Source of the DNA: Myxocyprinus asiaticus
Lineage: Eukaryota > Chordata > Actinopteri > Cypriniformes > Catostomidae
Length of the DNA stretch: 64,000 nt
Assembly (NCBI RefSeq): GCF_019703515.2
Contig: NC_059374.1
Location: 16,370,595 to 16,434,594, forward strand
Reading direction: 5' to 3'
The position numbers and the translations under genes are program-made. Shown here piece after piece: positions 13,566 through 24,447 of the stretch. The notes below the pieces were generated by a model. The model saw nothing but the letters and a program-made list of their open reading frames with translations. It searched no databases and was not told where the DNA came from. Within the stretch, counting starts at the first letter, position 1, and every line of letters starts with the position of its first letter.

Positions 13566-14919
13566 AATGGTATTCATGTCTTCCACTTGTGCAGTACGTC
13601 GTGTGAGGATGTGCGTATGAGTTTAACTGTAGTTCCATGGACTATGAGTGAATAAATCTCATTCATTTTAATTGACATACCCCACAACATTCATGCAGTC
13701 AGAGCACAACTATTTGTTCCCAACCATTTTTCAAGTGCAAGAAACTGTGCATGTTTCATTATTGATATGATATTCCAGTTTTGCCATTTTGCTGCAATTC
13801 TTGAACATCATTTACCAGATATCAAGGCATTCAGTTATGGCATTTTGATGGCAAAGCTTAGATTAGTGTTCCCCAAGAACACTAGTCAGTGACATAAGGG
13901 ACATGAGAATATTTGATGCACTAAAGAGCAAAAACAAATGCTTCAAGTAATCATTTCCTCTTTCCTCAGTTTCCTCAGCTGAGCCCAGTTTGTTGATCCC
14001 TCAAAGCATCTTTATTTATTTGAAAGCCCATTGTCTTCCATACTTGTCAAAAAGTGAAGACAAGGGGGAAAGGATTTATCCATGTTCTCTCACTTAGCCC
14101 TCTTACAAAATAATCATTCTAAAGATTGTTCCTGAACTATTTTGATTAATACTTTTACAGTTTGTTTGAGCTGTATATAAGCAAGGAATGAGTTAAATTG
14201 TTGCAAAATGTAACACAAATAGCAACCATGATGAAACAAAAATGTAATGTTGAATACATGCAAAAAACACATTCGATTGCTGTCTTGTTGACTTAGTGTC
14301 AGAATCATCTGGGATGTAGTTTTGCTCTTTTTATAGCATTAATCCAAACATCTCAAAAACATTCTAGTTTTGCAGCAGTCCTGTGTAGCATTGCAACTGC
14401 CAGATGGCTTAGCAGGCCCCAAGTGATGCAATTGTGTTGTTACATCCAAATATAGGTGTTGACCTCTAAACACAATCTTTTAGATGAATAGAGAAAGACA
14501 AGTTGCTTAGAGAACAAAGAAAAAGTATACAATGATGATTATGTTGCAAGGAGAAAAATATGGAAACTAAGGAGTTATTGTTACCTGCAATGTATTTTCT
14601 GGCTGTTTTATTTTGTTGCCAAATTAAAACATATAGCAACAATGTAATTTCACACTCATAATGAAGTTAATCTCTTTCCCTGTCCATGGCACTGCTGAAG
14701 AGAAGGAATATTTACGCATCATATTGGTGTCATGTTGCTAGTTTTCTGAAGCAAAGCAACACCAGATGTGCCAGCTTGGGTGCAAACAATCAAAAGCTTT
14801 GAGCTGTGGTGAGATACGTCTACCACCTTGGAATATTTTCTTGCTTGACCCAGTGTGAAATCTCTTCACAAGTCCCTGTTTGCTGTAATGTGAAGGTATT
14901 GAAAGTATGTACATCTCTT
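13566..14919. other. Gene-free stretch
   Basis: About 1.35 kb of AT-rich DNA without recognised features. Confidence 0.5.
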
Positions 14920-15946
14920 AGGGCTGTCGATTTAACGTGTTAATTCAGTGCGATTAATTATATAAAAGATAAAACGTTAAAAAAATTAACACAATCATGT
15001 CCCCGGACAGTAATAAGGAATATCCCTTCCATATTAGCAATTCAAGCATGGAGTACCACCGTATTCTCTAGGAGACAGTAAGCGAAACTCGCTGTATAGT
15101 CAACGCACAGCTTATACAGAGAACGAATCACACTCACAGACAGCAGACAGCATAAGATAAGAAAACGTTCTTGCATTCAAACACAGCTTGTTGGAACGCA
15201 AATCCGAAGGCAGGGATAACAAGATGTGTTTCAAACTTTGTTTAACTTGACACAGCTACCTAAAAACGTTATGTTTATGAAGCGACACAACTGAGATGCT
15301 CCCAAAGCATCTGTCTGATGCAGGAGTACATTGAAGCATCCTTAGGCATGTCCTTATAATAAATCTCGGACTGATTGACGAATACAACTGCAAACTGGAT
15401 TGCTGTGAACTGTAGGCCAATGATGGACTTATGTTTAATAATATGGAAATAAACAATATATTGCATTCTAAAGCCACTTTTTGTATTGTCTTTTTTGAAT
15501 GCTTTACTTATAAAATAATGTAATGCATTTTAATTATCTGCATTATTATGTTTTATAATATATATATATATATATTTCATTTATAATTATTGTAAGGGGG
15601 TAAGGTGGGCAAGGAGGAGGCGGGAACCGGCTGGACAGTCAACGTAAGTTTTAATAACATAAATTAACTCAAATCAACTTAAACACAAACACATAGACAC
15701 ACACACAGCAGATGCATGTGGCTCTCTCTCTCTCAAACTGGTGCCTCCGGCTCATCCTTATCCCCCTCCTGGCTGATTAGTCCGGCCCCGCCCTCCTCCT
15801 CATCACAATTATTTAATCATTATATATTTAATTATTGTTATTTGAGGGGCTTTCTCAGCAAATATTCATGTATGTGATTAATTGCAATTCATTAAGTGGC
15901 ATACCATGTAATTAATTTGATTAAAACATTTAATCGATTGACATCT
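14920..15946. mobile_element. DNA transposon or MITE with GGGCTGTCGATT-type ends
   Basis: The left end reads AGGGCTGTCGATTTAACG, followed by the ATTAATT-rich subterminal block common in fish repeats. The right end is its imperfect inverse (TTTAATCGATTGACATCT). The body is noncoding. Its size is inflated by a solo LTR at 15591-15807 and a short TA run near 15560. Superfamily is not determined. Confidence 0.55.
15591..15807. mobile_element. Solo LTR (217 bp) with 5-bp target duplication
   Basis: The segment starts TGTAAGGGGG, ends CTCATCACA, and is flanked by ATTAT at 15586-15590 and 15808-15812. TG...CA ends plus a 5-bp duplication are the marks of an LTR retrotransposon. Read on the minus strand it ends CACCTTACCCCCTTACA. 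A related piece, in minus orientation only, occurs at 25015-25121. No internal region is present, consistent with recombination between two LTRs. Confidence 0.75.
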
Positions 15947-16940
15947 ATACTGCAAAACCTATACACTACCAGTGTTGAGGGTAATGTGATACAAGTAACG
16001 TATGTTACATAATTAGACTTTTTTCAGGCAATAAGTAACGTGATGTATTTTATTTCATTTTATACCATAATATGAGTTATTTAAAAAAAATAAGTAACAC
16101 ATTTCTTCACCTCACCTTTTCCCGTATTGTGAGAAATCTAGTAAACGTGTGCAAGTTGTGTGGGAGGAGATGTTGTTGTGTGTGTGTCAGTAGTTCATGA
16201 TGGGTTAGCGCTGTACAATGCGCAACAAGTCTTCTTATAGCCCACCCTGAGATTTATGTTTTAAAAACTGCAAAATATTGCTGGGCAAACCAGAACGCAC
16301 CTGCACAGGGAGAGAGAAAGAGAGAGTATTGGCACAGGCAGAACACAAGAACAAAAGCTTCATTTAGAACAAAGTCTGGCAAGAAAGAAGTTGTTTTTTG
16401 CATTTGTTTCGGTGGTTTGTAACAGCTCGCCTGGGCGAACTTTTAGGATAAATTCTTACTGGCTGCAAAACACCACCTTACTGCCATTGGTCCACCTTGA
16501 CGCTGACAGCTAATTCTGTTTATGTTGTTCAGTCAGTCAAAATCAGTCAATATGAACACGCCTACATGCAGAGTTATTAGCAAGCTGGTGCAAATTTACC
16601 TACATCTGTACGATCGTTCACATTTTCCAAGACCATGTCATGCGATTGTTTTTTCAGTTTAATTAGTCTACAAAAGGAACCAAATCTATGCTAATACTCT
16701 CAAATGCCCATTCACTCGTGCTATCTGCAGCGAAAGCCATTTACACATCTGCCCAATGAATGTCTATCATCATTATTTTGTCTTTATTCTACACATTAAC
16801 ACTTTTATACACTCAGTATATCAGTGTCATCATAAATTACAATAACAAAGTGTAACCGGCGCATATTATGGCCACATATAGCATGTTAGCTGCATCAATT
16901 CAAAATGTAAACAAGACAAATTAAACATTTCTACTGCATA
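15947..16940. other. Gene-free stretch
   Basis: No coding content recognised. The block near 15960-16090 (GTGTTGAGGGTAATG, then AAGTAACGTATGTTAC) may be part of a dispersed repeat. Confidence 0.45.
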
Positions 16941-17000
16941 TATACTACTGGTCAAAAGTTTTGAAACAATTACTCATTCTTTATTTTTATTTTTATTTAT
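16941..17000 (+). mobile_element. Left piece of a Tc1-like nonautonomous element
   Basis: TACTGGTCAAAAGTTTTGAAACA followed by ACTCATTCTTTATTTTTA is the familiar end and subterminal region of a fish Tc1-type repeat. The sequence that normally follows reappears at 24448. The element therefore seems split here by the L2 LINE. Recognition is from memory of the family. Confidence 0.55.
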
Positions 17001-17181
17001 TTTTTTATTTACATTTATTCATTTGGCAGACACTTTTATCCAAAGCGACTTACAAAAGACGAACACATAAGCGAATCATTTTAAGGAGACAGTGGTACGA
17101 AAAGTGCCATATTACAAAGTTTCACTAGCATCAGAATAGCATTCAAAACAGATTAAAGTGCAACAAATTCTTTTTTTTTTT

Positions 17182-17581
17182 TTAGTGACTGGTTAAGTGC
17201 TCATGGAAAAGATGTGTTTTTAGCCGTTTTTTGAAGACAGAAAGTGAGTCAGCTTCACGGATGGAGTTGGGAAGGTCATTGCACCAATGTGGTATGATGA
17301 AGCCGAAAGTCCGGGAAAGTGTTTCGGTGCCTCTTTGTGTTGGTACAATAAGGCGACATTCCTTAGGAGACATTCCGCAGGCTTCTAGTGGGTGCGTAGC
17401 TCTGCAGAAATGATTTTAGGTATGCTGGAGCAGACCCAGTGACTGTTTTGTATGCCAGCATCAGAGCCTTGAACTTGATATGTGCATCAACCGGCAGCCA
17501 GTGAAGAGAGACAAGGAGTGGTGTAATATGCACTCTCTTTGGTTGATTAAAGACCAGACATGCTGCTGCATTCTGGATCAT
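17182..17581 (-). pseudogene. L2 ORF2 C-terminal domain, frameshifted
   Basis: Two overlapping frames carry the conserved region after the RT of L2 proteins: IQNAAACLVFNQPKRVHITPLLVSLHWLPV (in 17363-17581), then SRTFGFIIPHWCNDLPNSIR and FKKRLKTHLF (in 17182-17373). They sit in different frames from each other and from the RT frame, so at least two indels break the protein here. Confidence 0.85.
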
Positions 17582-17781
17582 TTGCAGAGGTTTAATTGCA
17601 CATGCAGGGGGGCCTGCAATGAGAGTGTTACAGTAGTCCAGTCTAGTTGTGACAAGTGACTGAACAAGAAGTTGTGTGGCATGTTCAGAGAGAGAGGAAG
17701 AGTCTTATCTTCCTGACATTGTAGAGTGTAAATCTACACGATCTTGTGGTCTTTGAGATGTGGTCTGTGAAATGTAATTTG

Positions 17782-19422
17782 TTATCGATGGTTACCCCTA
17801 GATGTTTTGGAAGGCGTTACTGTAGTTGCATCCAGCTGCACGGTGATGTTATGTTCAACAGCAGGGTTGGCTGGAAAGACAAGGAGTTCGGTTTTGGCTG
17901 GGTTAAGTTGCAGGTGGTGTTTCTTCATCCAGGCCAAGATGTCTGCCAGGCAGGCAGAGATTCGAGCAGTCACTGTGGTGTCGTTGGGCTGGAAAGACAA
18001 GTAGAGTTGCGTGTCATCAGCGTAGCAGTGGTAAGAGAAACCATGTGCCTGAATGATGGGTCCCAGTGAGGTTGTGTATATAGAGAAGAGAAGTGGCCCA
18101 AGCACTGAGCCCTGAGATACCCCAGTGAGTAGCTGATGTGACTTGGACACCTCACTTCTCCAGGCTACCCTGAAGGACCTACCTGAGAGATAGGAATTAA
18201 ACCAGTCAAGCACAGTTGCTGTGATGCCCAGCAAAGAGAGGGTGTAGAGTAAGAACTGATGGTTGACTGTGTTGAAGGCTGCAGAAAGGTCCAGTAGAAT
18301 CAGGACGGATGATCTGGATTCAGCTTTTGCCCGTCTCAGCAACAGCAGGGCAGTCTCGGTGGAGTGTACACTTTTGAAGTCTGACTGATTGTCATCCAGC
18401 AGCTTGTTCTGTGAGAGATAGGCAGATATTTGATTGAAAACTGCCCTTTCAAGCGTTTTTGCCATGAATGGGATGAAAGAGACTGGTCTGTAGTGTTCTA
18501 TTTGTGTGGGGTTAAGTGTGGGTTTCTTCATCAGCGGGGTTACTCGAGCCTGCTTAAATGTAGTGGGAAAAGTGCCTGTAAGTAGAGATGTGTTAATTAT
18601 GTGAGTAAGTGCAGGTACGATTGAAGGAGAGATGGCCTGGAGGAGGTGAGAAGGAATGGGGTCAAGGGAACAGGTGGTGGGGTGGTTGGAGAGGAGGAGT
18701 TTAGAGACCTCAGTGTCAGTCAGAGGAGAGAACATAGAGACAGAGGGGTTGCATACAGGAGACGGGTGTTTGACCAGGTGAGGTGCTGAGAATGTATTGC
18801 TGATGGTTGTAAACTTATTAGTAAAAAATGTGGCGAAGACATTTGCTGTCAGTGATGTGTCAGGCAGTGGATGGGGAGGACAGAGAAGTGTGTTGAATGT
18901 TCTAAACATGCTGCGAGTGTCTGTGGTGCTATTGATCTTGCTCTGGTAGTAGGAAGTTTTTGTAGATTTAACGTTATCTGAAAAAGTTGCAAGCAGAGAC
19001 TGATACTTACCTAGATCTGCTGGATCTTTAGATTTCCGCCATCTCCTCTCAGCTGCCCTGAGGTCAGTCTGATGTTCACGAAGGACATCAGAGAGCCAGA
19101 GGCTGGGTGGTGTAGTATGTGCTGGCCTTGAGGAGAGAGGAGAGATGTTGTCTAGAAAAGTTGTTAAAGTAGAGCTTAGTGTGTCTGTGGCAGTGTTTAC
19201 ATCAATGGTGGAAAATATATTTTGTGCAGAAAGAGAGGTAGAGACAGCAGTGGAAAGGCGAGAGAGTGAAAGGGAACGGAAGTTACGGTGAAAGGAAACC
19301 AAAGGTGGAGTCTGTTTGAATGTAGATGGGAGAGTCATGATGAATTGAACAAAGTAGTGATCAGAGACATGTAAAGGAGTTGGTACAGTTACGTGTAAAA
19401 ATGAGGTCCAGCTGTTGCCCAT
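17782..19422 (-). pseudogene. L2 ORF2: endonuclease end plus reverse transcriptase
   Basis: A 546-codon open frame. Residues 19-22 contain SDH, the last catalytic motif of the APE-type endonuclease. RT motifs follow in order: EHYRPVSFIPFMAKTLE (about 309-325), LILLDLSAAFNTVNH (about 374-390), GVSQGSVLGPLLFSIYT (about 434-450) and YADD in CYADDTQLYLS (467-470). The palm active site is intact. The frame is open at both ends only because indels separate it from the endonuclease and the C-terminal domain, so the element is dead. In life such a protein nicks target DNA and copies its own RNA onto it. The first Met is internal. Confidence 0.9.
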
Positions 19423-19439
19423 TCTGTGAGTTGCTGTGG

Positions 19440-19695
19440 TGCTTAGTTTTTACAAGTCAAATGAGGCCAGAAGAGCATTCAGTTCAGTGGCCTGTGTATG
19501 TTGAAATCACCAAGAACCACAAGTGGCTTACCATCCTCTGGGAAGGAGGACAGCAGGACATCCAACTCCTCGAGAAAGTTTGCCAGCTGACCTGGAGGGC
19601 GATAAATGACAACAACATGTATTTTTGTGGGTTGCATTGTAGTAATAGCATGGAATTCAAAAGTAGTATTGTTACATAGAGAAGAGTGTGGTGAA
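19440..19695 (-). pseudogene. L2 ORF2 endonuclease fragment
   Basis: In two frames the minus strand reads VVIYRPPGQLANFLEELDVL and PLVVLGDFN-like sequence, the central motifs of the L2 endonuclease. A frameshift lies between them, and the N-terminus is cut at the DIRS junction near 19700. Confidence 0.75.
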
Positions 19696-19700
19696 AAACG

Positions 19701-19920
19701 TCATGGTTACTGGTGTAACCTCCATTCCCTGATGGAGGGAACGAGACATTGTGTTGATGTAGTAACACTAGGGGTCACTCTTGGGAGCCCGAGACAGCTC
19801 TGGTCTTTGATAAAAGGCCAATGAAAATTGGCGAGTGGTATTTGCATGCCACTCCCCCGGACATACGGGTATAAAAGGAGCTGGTATGCAACCACTCATT
19901 CAGGTTTTATGCTGAGGAGC
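19701..19920 (-). repeat. DIRS copy 1 terminal repeat with TATA box
   Basis: The terminus starts TCATGGTTACTGGTGTAACC and contains the block TTGATAAAAGGCCAATGAAAA shared with both ends of the copy at 52691-57364. A TATA box (TATAAAAG, 19870-19877) faces rightward. In the intact copy the other, oppositely oriented repeat points this box at gag, so the same sequence in this repeat fires outward relative to the coding strand. Confidence 0.8.
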
Positions 19921-19973
19921 CGATATAAGGTCCGGCCATTTCAGTGGGTAGTTCAGCGTTGTGGCAGGAGGGA

Positions 19974-20095
19974 CACAACATCTCGTCTCCTCCATCAGGG
20001 AACAGAGGTTACACCAGTAACCATGATGTTCCCTATCTGTCACTCACTCGATGTTGTGTCGATGTAGTGACACTAGGGGTCCCTATACGAAACAC
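19974..20095. repeat. DIRS internal complementary region (joined-termini sequence)
   Basis: The first half (about 19983-20027, TCCATCAGGGAAC then GGTTACACCAGTAACCATGA) is the reverse complement of the outermost 45 bp at 19701-19746. The second half (from about 20029, TTCCCTATCTGTCACTCACTCG) equals, inverted, the outer right end of copy 2 at 57320-57364. The region therefore reads as the two termini fused, as expected of the region that templates circle closure in DIRS elements. Confidence 0.8.
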
Positions 20096-20825
20096 CACAA
20101 CTGGCTGAACTGTGTTACGTGAACTGGCAGTTTGTGGTGGGCAGACTGCTGTGTGCCTAACAGCCAGCACACCAGGTCGACACGTAACCTCCCCCAACAT
20201 AGTTATGAGTGTCGAACGGCCCTTTTTGGGGACAAGTCGACTACCCAAAGATAGAGACAGGCTTAACCCAGTCGTGGCCTCTTTTCCCCTTCTCTTTTTC
20301 CACTCCCTAAAAAAGAAGGGGGATTATCCGACTGGGCTGCCAGGTCTAGTCCGGGGGTGTCCCTCCCAAGGGGAAGACACCACGGAGACCACACCTTGCC
20401 CAAAGAGAGGGGGGGATATTTAAGTGGAAGAATACGTCACATGGTCTTTCCAACCATGTGGAGAGCCTTCAAGGTAGATCCTGCCCAATGGGGGAGGAGT
20501 TACTACAAACATGGAGACTGGGGAAGAGGGGCTCGCAGTTTGCCAGCAGAGAAATGAACTAGCGGAAGATATATATCGCATGGGGTTAGCCTTACAGGGA
20601 ACCGCCACATGTGGAGCACCTACCCCAGAACAGGGCTCTTAGTCAGCACGTGTACTGGGCTGGCAGCGAGTCTCTCCGAAAACTCGACTGTCACAGGGCT
20701 CGGAGGAAGTCAACCAGGGAACAAAGTTTGTGAACACAACTGGGAATTAACGGTGCATGTCTTCAGCTCCAAGGGAGGTGGAAGGTGCTATGTGCAAGCG
20801 ATACACCCGACCGGCTATCCCGGGC

Positions 20826-21734
20826 TTATCCGCTTGTGTTGCGTGCCACTACCTGGGATGAAACCGGTTCCACCCGGAGGTTGTAGAACCTTGCAAAGTT
20901 GTTGGGTGTTGCCCAGCCCGCTGCTCTGCAAATGTCTGTTAGAGAGGTACCTCTGGCCAGGGCCCAGGAAGCCGCTACACCACGGGTAGAATGGGCTCGC
21001 AGCCCTACCGGGGGCGGCATGTTCTGGGCGAAATATGCCATTGTTATGGCGTCAACGAGCCAGTGGGCGATCCTCTGCTTGGAGACAGTGCTTCCTTTCC
21101 GCTGTGCACCAAAGCAGACAAAGAGCTGCTCAGAGATTCTAAAGCTCTGCGTATGATCCAAATAGAGGCGTAAAGCGCGCACCGGACACAGCAACAACAG
21201 GGCTGGGTCTGCCTCCTCCTGAGGCAGTGCTTGCAGGTTCACCACCTGGTCCCTAAAAGGGGTGGTGGGATCCTTGGGCACATAGCCCAGTCGGGGTCTC
21301 AGGATCACGTAAGAGTAACCTGGACCGAACTCCAGGCATGTTTTGCTGACAGAGAATGCTTGCAGGTCACCTACCCTCTTGATGGAAGTGAGCGCAGTCA
21401 GGAGGGCAGTCTTCAAGGAGAGTTCCTTAAGCTCAGCTGACTGCAAAGACTCAAAGGGGGCTCTCTGTAGACCCTGAAGAACTACGGAGAGATCCCATGA
21501 GGGAACGAGGCGCGGTCTGGAGGGATTCAGCCTCCTGGTGCCTCTTAGGAACCTGATGATCAGGTCGTGCTTCCCTAAGGACTTACCGTCGACTGTGTTG
21601 TGGTGTGCTGCTATGGCAGCAACGTACACCTTCAAGGTGGAAGGGGACAGCCTTCCTTCCAACCTCTCCTGCAGGAAGGAAAGCACTGATCCGACTGCGC
21701 ATCTCTGGGGTCTTCGCATCGGGAAGAACCCCAC
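20826..21734 (-). CDS. DIRS tyrosine recombinase
   Basis: A 302-codon frame encoding the lambda-integrase-type recombinase that inserts the circular DIRS cDNA into the genome. The N-terminal SAM-like part (about residues 14-60: LSFLQERLEGRLSPSTLKVY) precedes the catalytic domain. The catalytic set is visible: Arg120 in SIKRVGDLQA, His248-x-x-Arg251 in HSTRGVAASWA and the nucleophile Tyr284 in ARFYNLRV. Trp274 lies in the conserved AAGWATPNNF segment. It ends shortly after Tyr284, as usual for DIRS recombinases. The first Met is a convenience: the true start may lie further upstream. All key residues are intact, in contrast to copy 2. Confidence 0.85.
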   Translation of the reverse strand: MGFFPMRRPQRCAVGSVLSFLQERLEGRLSPSTLKVYVAAIAAHHNTVDGKSLGKHDLIIRFLRGTRRLNPSRPRLVPSWDLSVVLQGLQRAPFESLQSAELKELSLKTALLTALTSIKRVGDLQAFSVSKTCLEFGPGYSYVILRPRLGYVPKDPTTPFRDQVVNLQALPQEEADPALLLLCPVRALRLYLDHTQSFRISEQLFVCFGAQRKGSTVSKQRIAHWLVDAITMAYFAQNMPPPVGLRAHSTRGVAASWALARGTSLTDICRAAGWATPNNFARFYNLRVEPVSSQVVARNTSG

Positions 21735-21879
21735 TTAGCGAATAGACGCCACTTAAAGGCATACAGGTGACATGTAGAGGGGGACCTAGCCTGAGTGATT
21801 GTGTCTACCACCGGGGGTGGTAGACCGCTTAGGTCTTCCGCATCCCATCCAGGGACCAGACATGGAGATTCCAGAGGTC

Positions 21880-23031
21880 TCAGCGCGGGTGCCAGAGGGT
21901 GCCCCATCCCTGAGAAAGAAGGTCCTTCCTCAGGGGAATTTGCCAGGGGGGAGCTGTCGTGAGGAGCGTGAGGTCTGAGAACCATGTCTGGGTGGGCCAG
22001 TAAGGTGCTACCAGGATGACCTGCTCCTCGTCCTCCCTGACCTTGCACAGGGTCTGTGCAAGCAGGCTCACTGGGGGAAATGCATATTTGCGTAGGCCAG
22101 GGGGCCAGCTGTGTGCCAGCACGTTTATGCTGAGGGGAGCCTCGGTGAAGGCGTACCAGAGCGGGCAGTGGGAGGATTCTTGGGAGGTGAACAGATCCAC
22201 CTGTGCCCATCCGAATCGACTCCAAATCAGCTGGACCACCTGAGGGTGGAGTCTCCACTTTCCCCTGAGGGAAACCTGCCGTGACAGAGCATCCGCTGTA
22301 GTGTTGAGGTTGCCCGGGATGTGAGTGGCTCGCAGCGACCTGAAGTGCTGCTGACTCCGGAGGAGGAGACGGCGGGCGAGTTGTGACATACAACGAGAGC
22401 GCAGACCGCCTTGGCGGTTGACATATGCTACCGCTGCCATGCTGTCCATCCGAACTAACACGTGCTTGCCCTGGATCAACAGCTGGAACCTCCGCAAGGC
22501 GAGCAGAATTGCCATTAACCGCAGTCGCGGGTCCGTCCAGAGGCCGGTGGCTGCATGCCCGTTGCAAACAGTGCCCCAGCCCGTTTTGGAGGCGTCTGTC
22601 ATGACCACGACGCGCCTGGAGACCAGTTCTAGAGGAACACCTGCTCGTAGAAATGAGAGGTCGGTCCAAGGGCTGAAAAGACGGTGACAGACCGACCTAA
22701 TGGCCATGCGGTGTGTCCCGTGGCGCCATGCCCATCTCGGGACTCGAGTCTGGAGCCAGTGCTGATGCGGTCTCATATGCATCAACCCGAGCGGGGTGGC
22801 CACCGCCGAGGACGCCATATGCCCCAGGAGCCTCTGAAAAAGTGGAACCACTGTTCCCTGTTTGAACGCCTTCAAACAGGCCAGCACCGACTGGGCACGC
22901 TCGTTCGTAAGGCACGCCATCAAGGAGACTGAGTCCAACTGCTCTGAACCAGGAGGAGCTTGCTCTTTTCCCAGTTGACCCGAAGTCCTAGTCGGCTGAG
23001 GTATGAGAGCACCAGGTCCCTGTGTGCACAT
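21880..23031 (-). pseudogene. DIRS RNase H domain (copy 1)
   Basis: A 383-codon frame; the N-terminal ~35 residues are out-of-frame RT sequence. The RNase H core is clear: VVVMTDASKTGWGT (Asp146), VLVRMDSMAAVAYVNRQGG (Asp196) and HIPGNLNTTADALSR (Asp247). Where the family has a catalytic Glu before the AxxLALRRF segment, this copy reads Arg171 (LRLMAILLALRRF), so cleavage activity is probably lost. After residue 270 come the WxRFG and DLFTS motifs (GWAQVDLFTSQ) and the linker typical of DIRS Pol proteins. It would remove RNA from the RNA-DNA hybrid during copying. Confidence 0.8.
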
Positions 23032-23684
23032 AACACGTCTCGAGAGCGATCTTCATAAAGACATGAGGAGACAGGGACAGGCCGAAAGGGAGGACTTTGT
23101 ACTGATACGCCTGACCCTCGAACGCGAAGGAAGGGTCTGTGTCGAGGAAGGATCGAGACGTGGAAGTACGCATCCTTCAGGTCTACCGCCGCGAACCAAT
23201 CTTGATGCCGGACACTCACCAGAATGCGTCTTTGCATCAGCATCTTGAACGGGAGTCTGTGTAAAGCCCGGTTAAGTACTCGCAGGTCCAAGATTGGCCG
23301 ATACCTACCACCTTTTTCCGGTACGATGAAGTAGGGGCTGTAAAACCCTTTCTTCATCTCGGCTGGAGGGACAGGTTCTATCGCGTCCTTCTGTAGGAGA
23401 GTAGCGATCTCCGCGCGCAGGGTGGCGGCATTTTCGCCCTTGACCAAGGTGAAGTGAATACCGCTGAACCTGGGCGGGCACCTGGCGAACTGAATTGCGT
23501 AGCCGAGTCGGACGTTCCGGATCAGCCACCGCGACGGATCGGAAAGCGTGAGCCACGCGTCCAAATTCCGCGTGAGGGGGACCAAGGGGACAACGTCGTC
23601 GGATGTACCGGCAGGTGGGGCGGAGAGGCGGGGCGGAGCGCGAGGTGCCACAGCACGTCGTGGCCGTGCTGAGTCTAGGGACAT
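22920..23684 (-). pseudogene. DIRS reverse transcriptase, active site deleted (copy 1)
   Basis: A 254-codon frame. Recognisable RT motifs are FIVPEKGGRYRPILDLRVLN (about residues 117-137) and WFAAVDLKDAYFHV (about 163-176). A frameshift near 23125 moves FEGQAYQYKVLPFGLSLSPH into another frame (22988-23173). Immediately after SPHVFMKIAL the sequence jumps to SRDVLCAHRDLVLSYLSRLGL; the segment between, which in relatives holds the YLDD catalytic box, is missing (junction near 23042). The enzyme cannot be active. The upstream part (residues 1-60) is the Gag-Pol linker. Confidence 0.85.
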
Positions 23685-23899
23685 CTAAGCACTTACCAGG
23701 CTCCTTGTGACCACCCCCGGAACAGCCTGGGATGGGGGAGGAAGAGGCCTGTCTTCGTAACCTGTGGAGGCTGCCACATCGGGGGCGGCTGTGTGCCACA
23801 GCTGGGCACTCAGGGGCGGAAAGGGCACCGCTGGAGCACCAATCCTGCAAGAAAAAGCCCGTGGACGGTAGTCGTGGTGAACAGGTACAGAGTGGACTC

Positions 23900-24447
23900 G
23901 CACAGGACGACTCGCACAGGACTCGCTGGTCTTTACACAAGTAGGTCTTCACACCAGGAGGGCTTCCACTGCCGCTTCCGTGTTAGTATTCACATTACAA
24001 ATATACACAAGGCTAACAAGCCGTACAGTGAAAAAAGCAGGACACGCCTTAATGCTACTTAGCACAAAGCTAGTCACGTGGGCAAATGAAATTACGGGTC
24101 GCACAAGGTGAACAGCGTGAGAACAAACACGACTTCAATACACCGCAAATAATTGATGCTACACTTTAACAATAAATAATACTCTAAAACAAGTGAAGCA
24201 CTGTTTATAGACACTAAAAACAATGATGGTTTTACACATACTGGACAAACAACTCTAAATCTAGCAGTGAATACCCTGGGACAAGTCAAAACAATATAGC
24301 ACACACACACCAACACACGTTTAAGCGATGCGAGTTCAAGCCAGTAAACAAACAGCACAAGTCTAGCAATGAATACTACTCTACAACAAAGTAAACAATG
24401 AAATAAACACACTTACACGCAACTGCAAACTCCTGTAGATAAATCGC
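23900..24447 (-). mobile_element. Probable L2 LINE 5' region with ~105-bp repeats
   Basis: This segment lies between the DIRS border and the point where Tc1-like sequence resumes, so by the nesting model it should be the 5' end of the L2 copy. It contains three diverged units of about 105 bp; their shared core (an AATACTACTCTACAACAA-like block) occurs near 24175, 24265 and 24375. A promoter-like repeat array would fit a LINE 5' UTR. A 106-codon minus frame (24092-24412) has no domain and is probably not coding. ORF1 and the endonuclease N-terminus were not found and may have been lost. Confidence 0.4.

Larger units (their letters stand above)
17000..19700 (-). mobile_element. L2-type LINE, 3' part, split by DIRS element
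   Basis: Minus-strand non-LTR retrotransposon. Its 3' UTR end lies at 17008-17060, where the plus strand reads ATTCATTTGGCAGACAC then TTATCCAAAGCGACTTAC, a standard L2 tail in fish. Upstream come the C-terminal domain, the reverse transcriptase and the end of the endonuclease. At 19701 it is interrupted by DIRS sequence. A likely 5' part lies at about 23900-24447. Confidence 0.85.
19701..23880 (-). mobile_element. DIRS retrotransposon copy 1, 5' truncated
   Basis: DIRS elements carry Gag, RT-RNase H and a tyrosine recombinase and insert through a circular intermediate without target duplication. This copy lies on the minus strand. It has one inverted terminal repeat (19701 to about 19920), an internal complementary region (about 19974-20095), about 730 bp of noncoding 3' sequence, then recombinase, RNase H and RT reading leftward. 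Gag and the 5' terminal repeat are missing. The right border, judged from loss of similarity with the copy at 52691-57364, is between about 23870 and 23960. It interrupts an L2 LINE. Confidence 0.85.

Noticed and set aside
20112..20989. Plus-strand frames in DIRS copy 1 (also 52953-53947 in copy 2)
   Set aside because: They lie antisense to the recombinase or in the noncoding 3' region and match no protein family.
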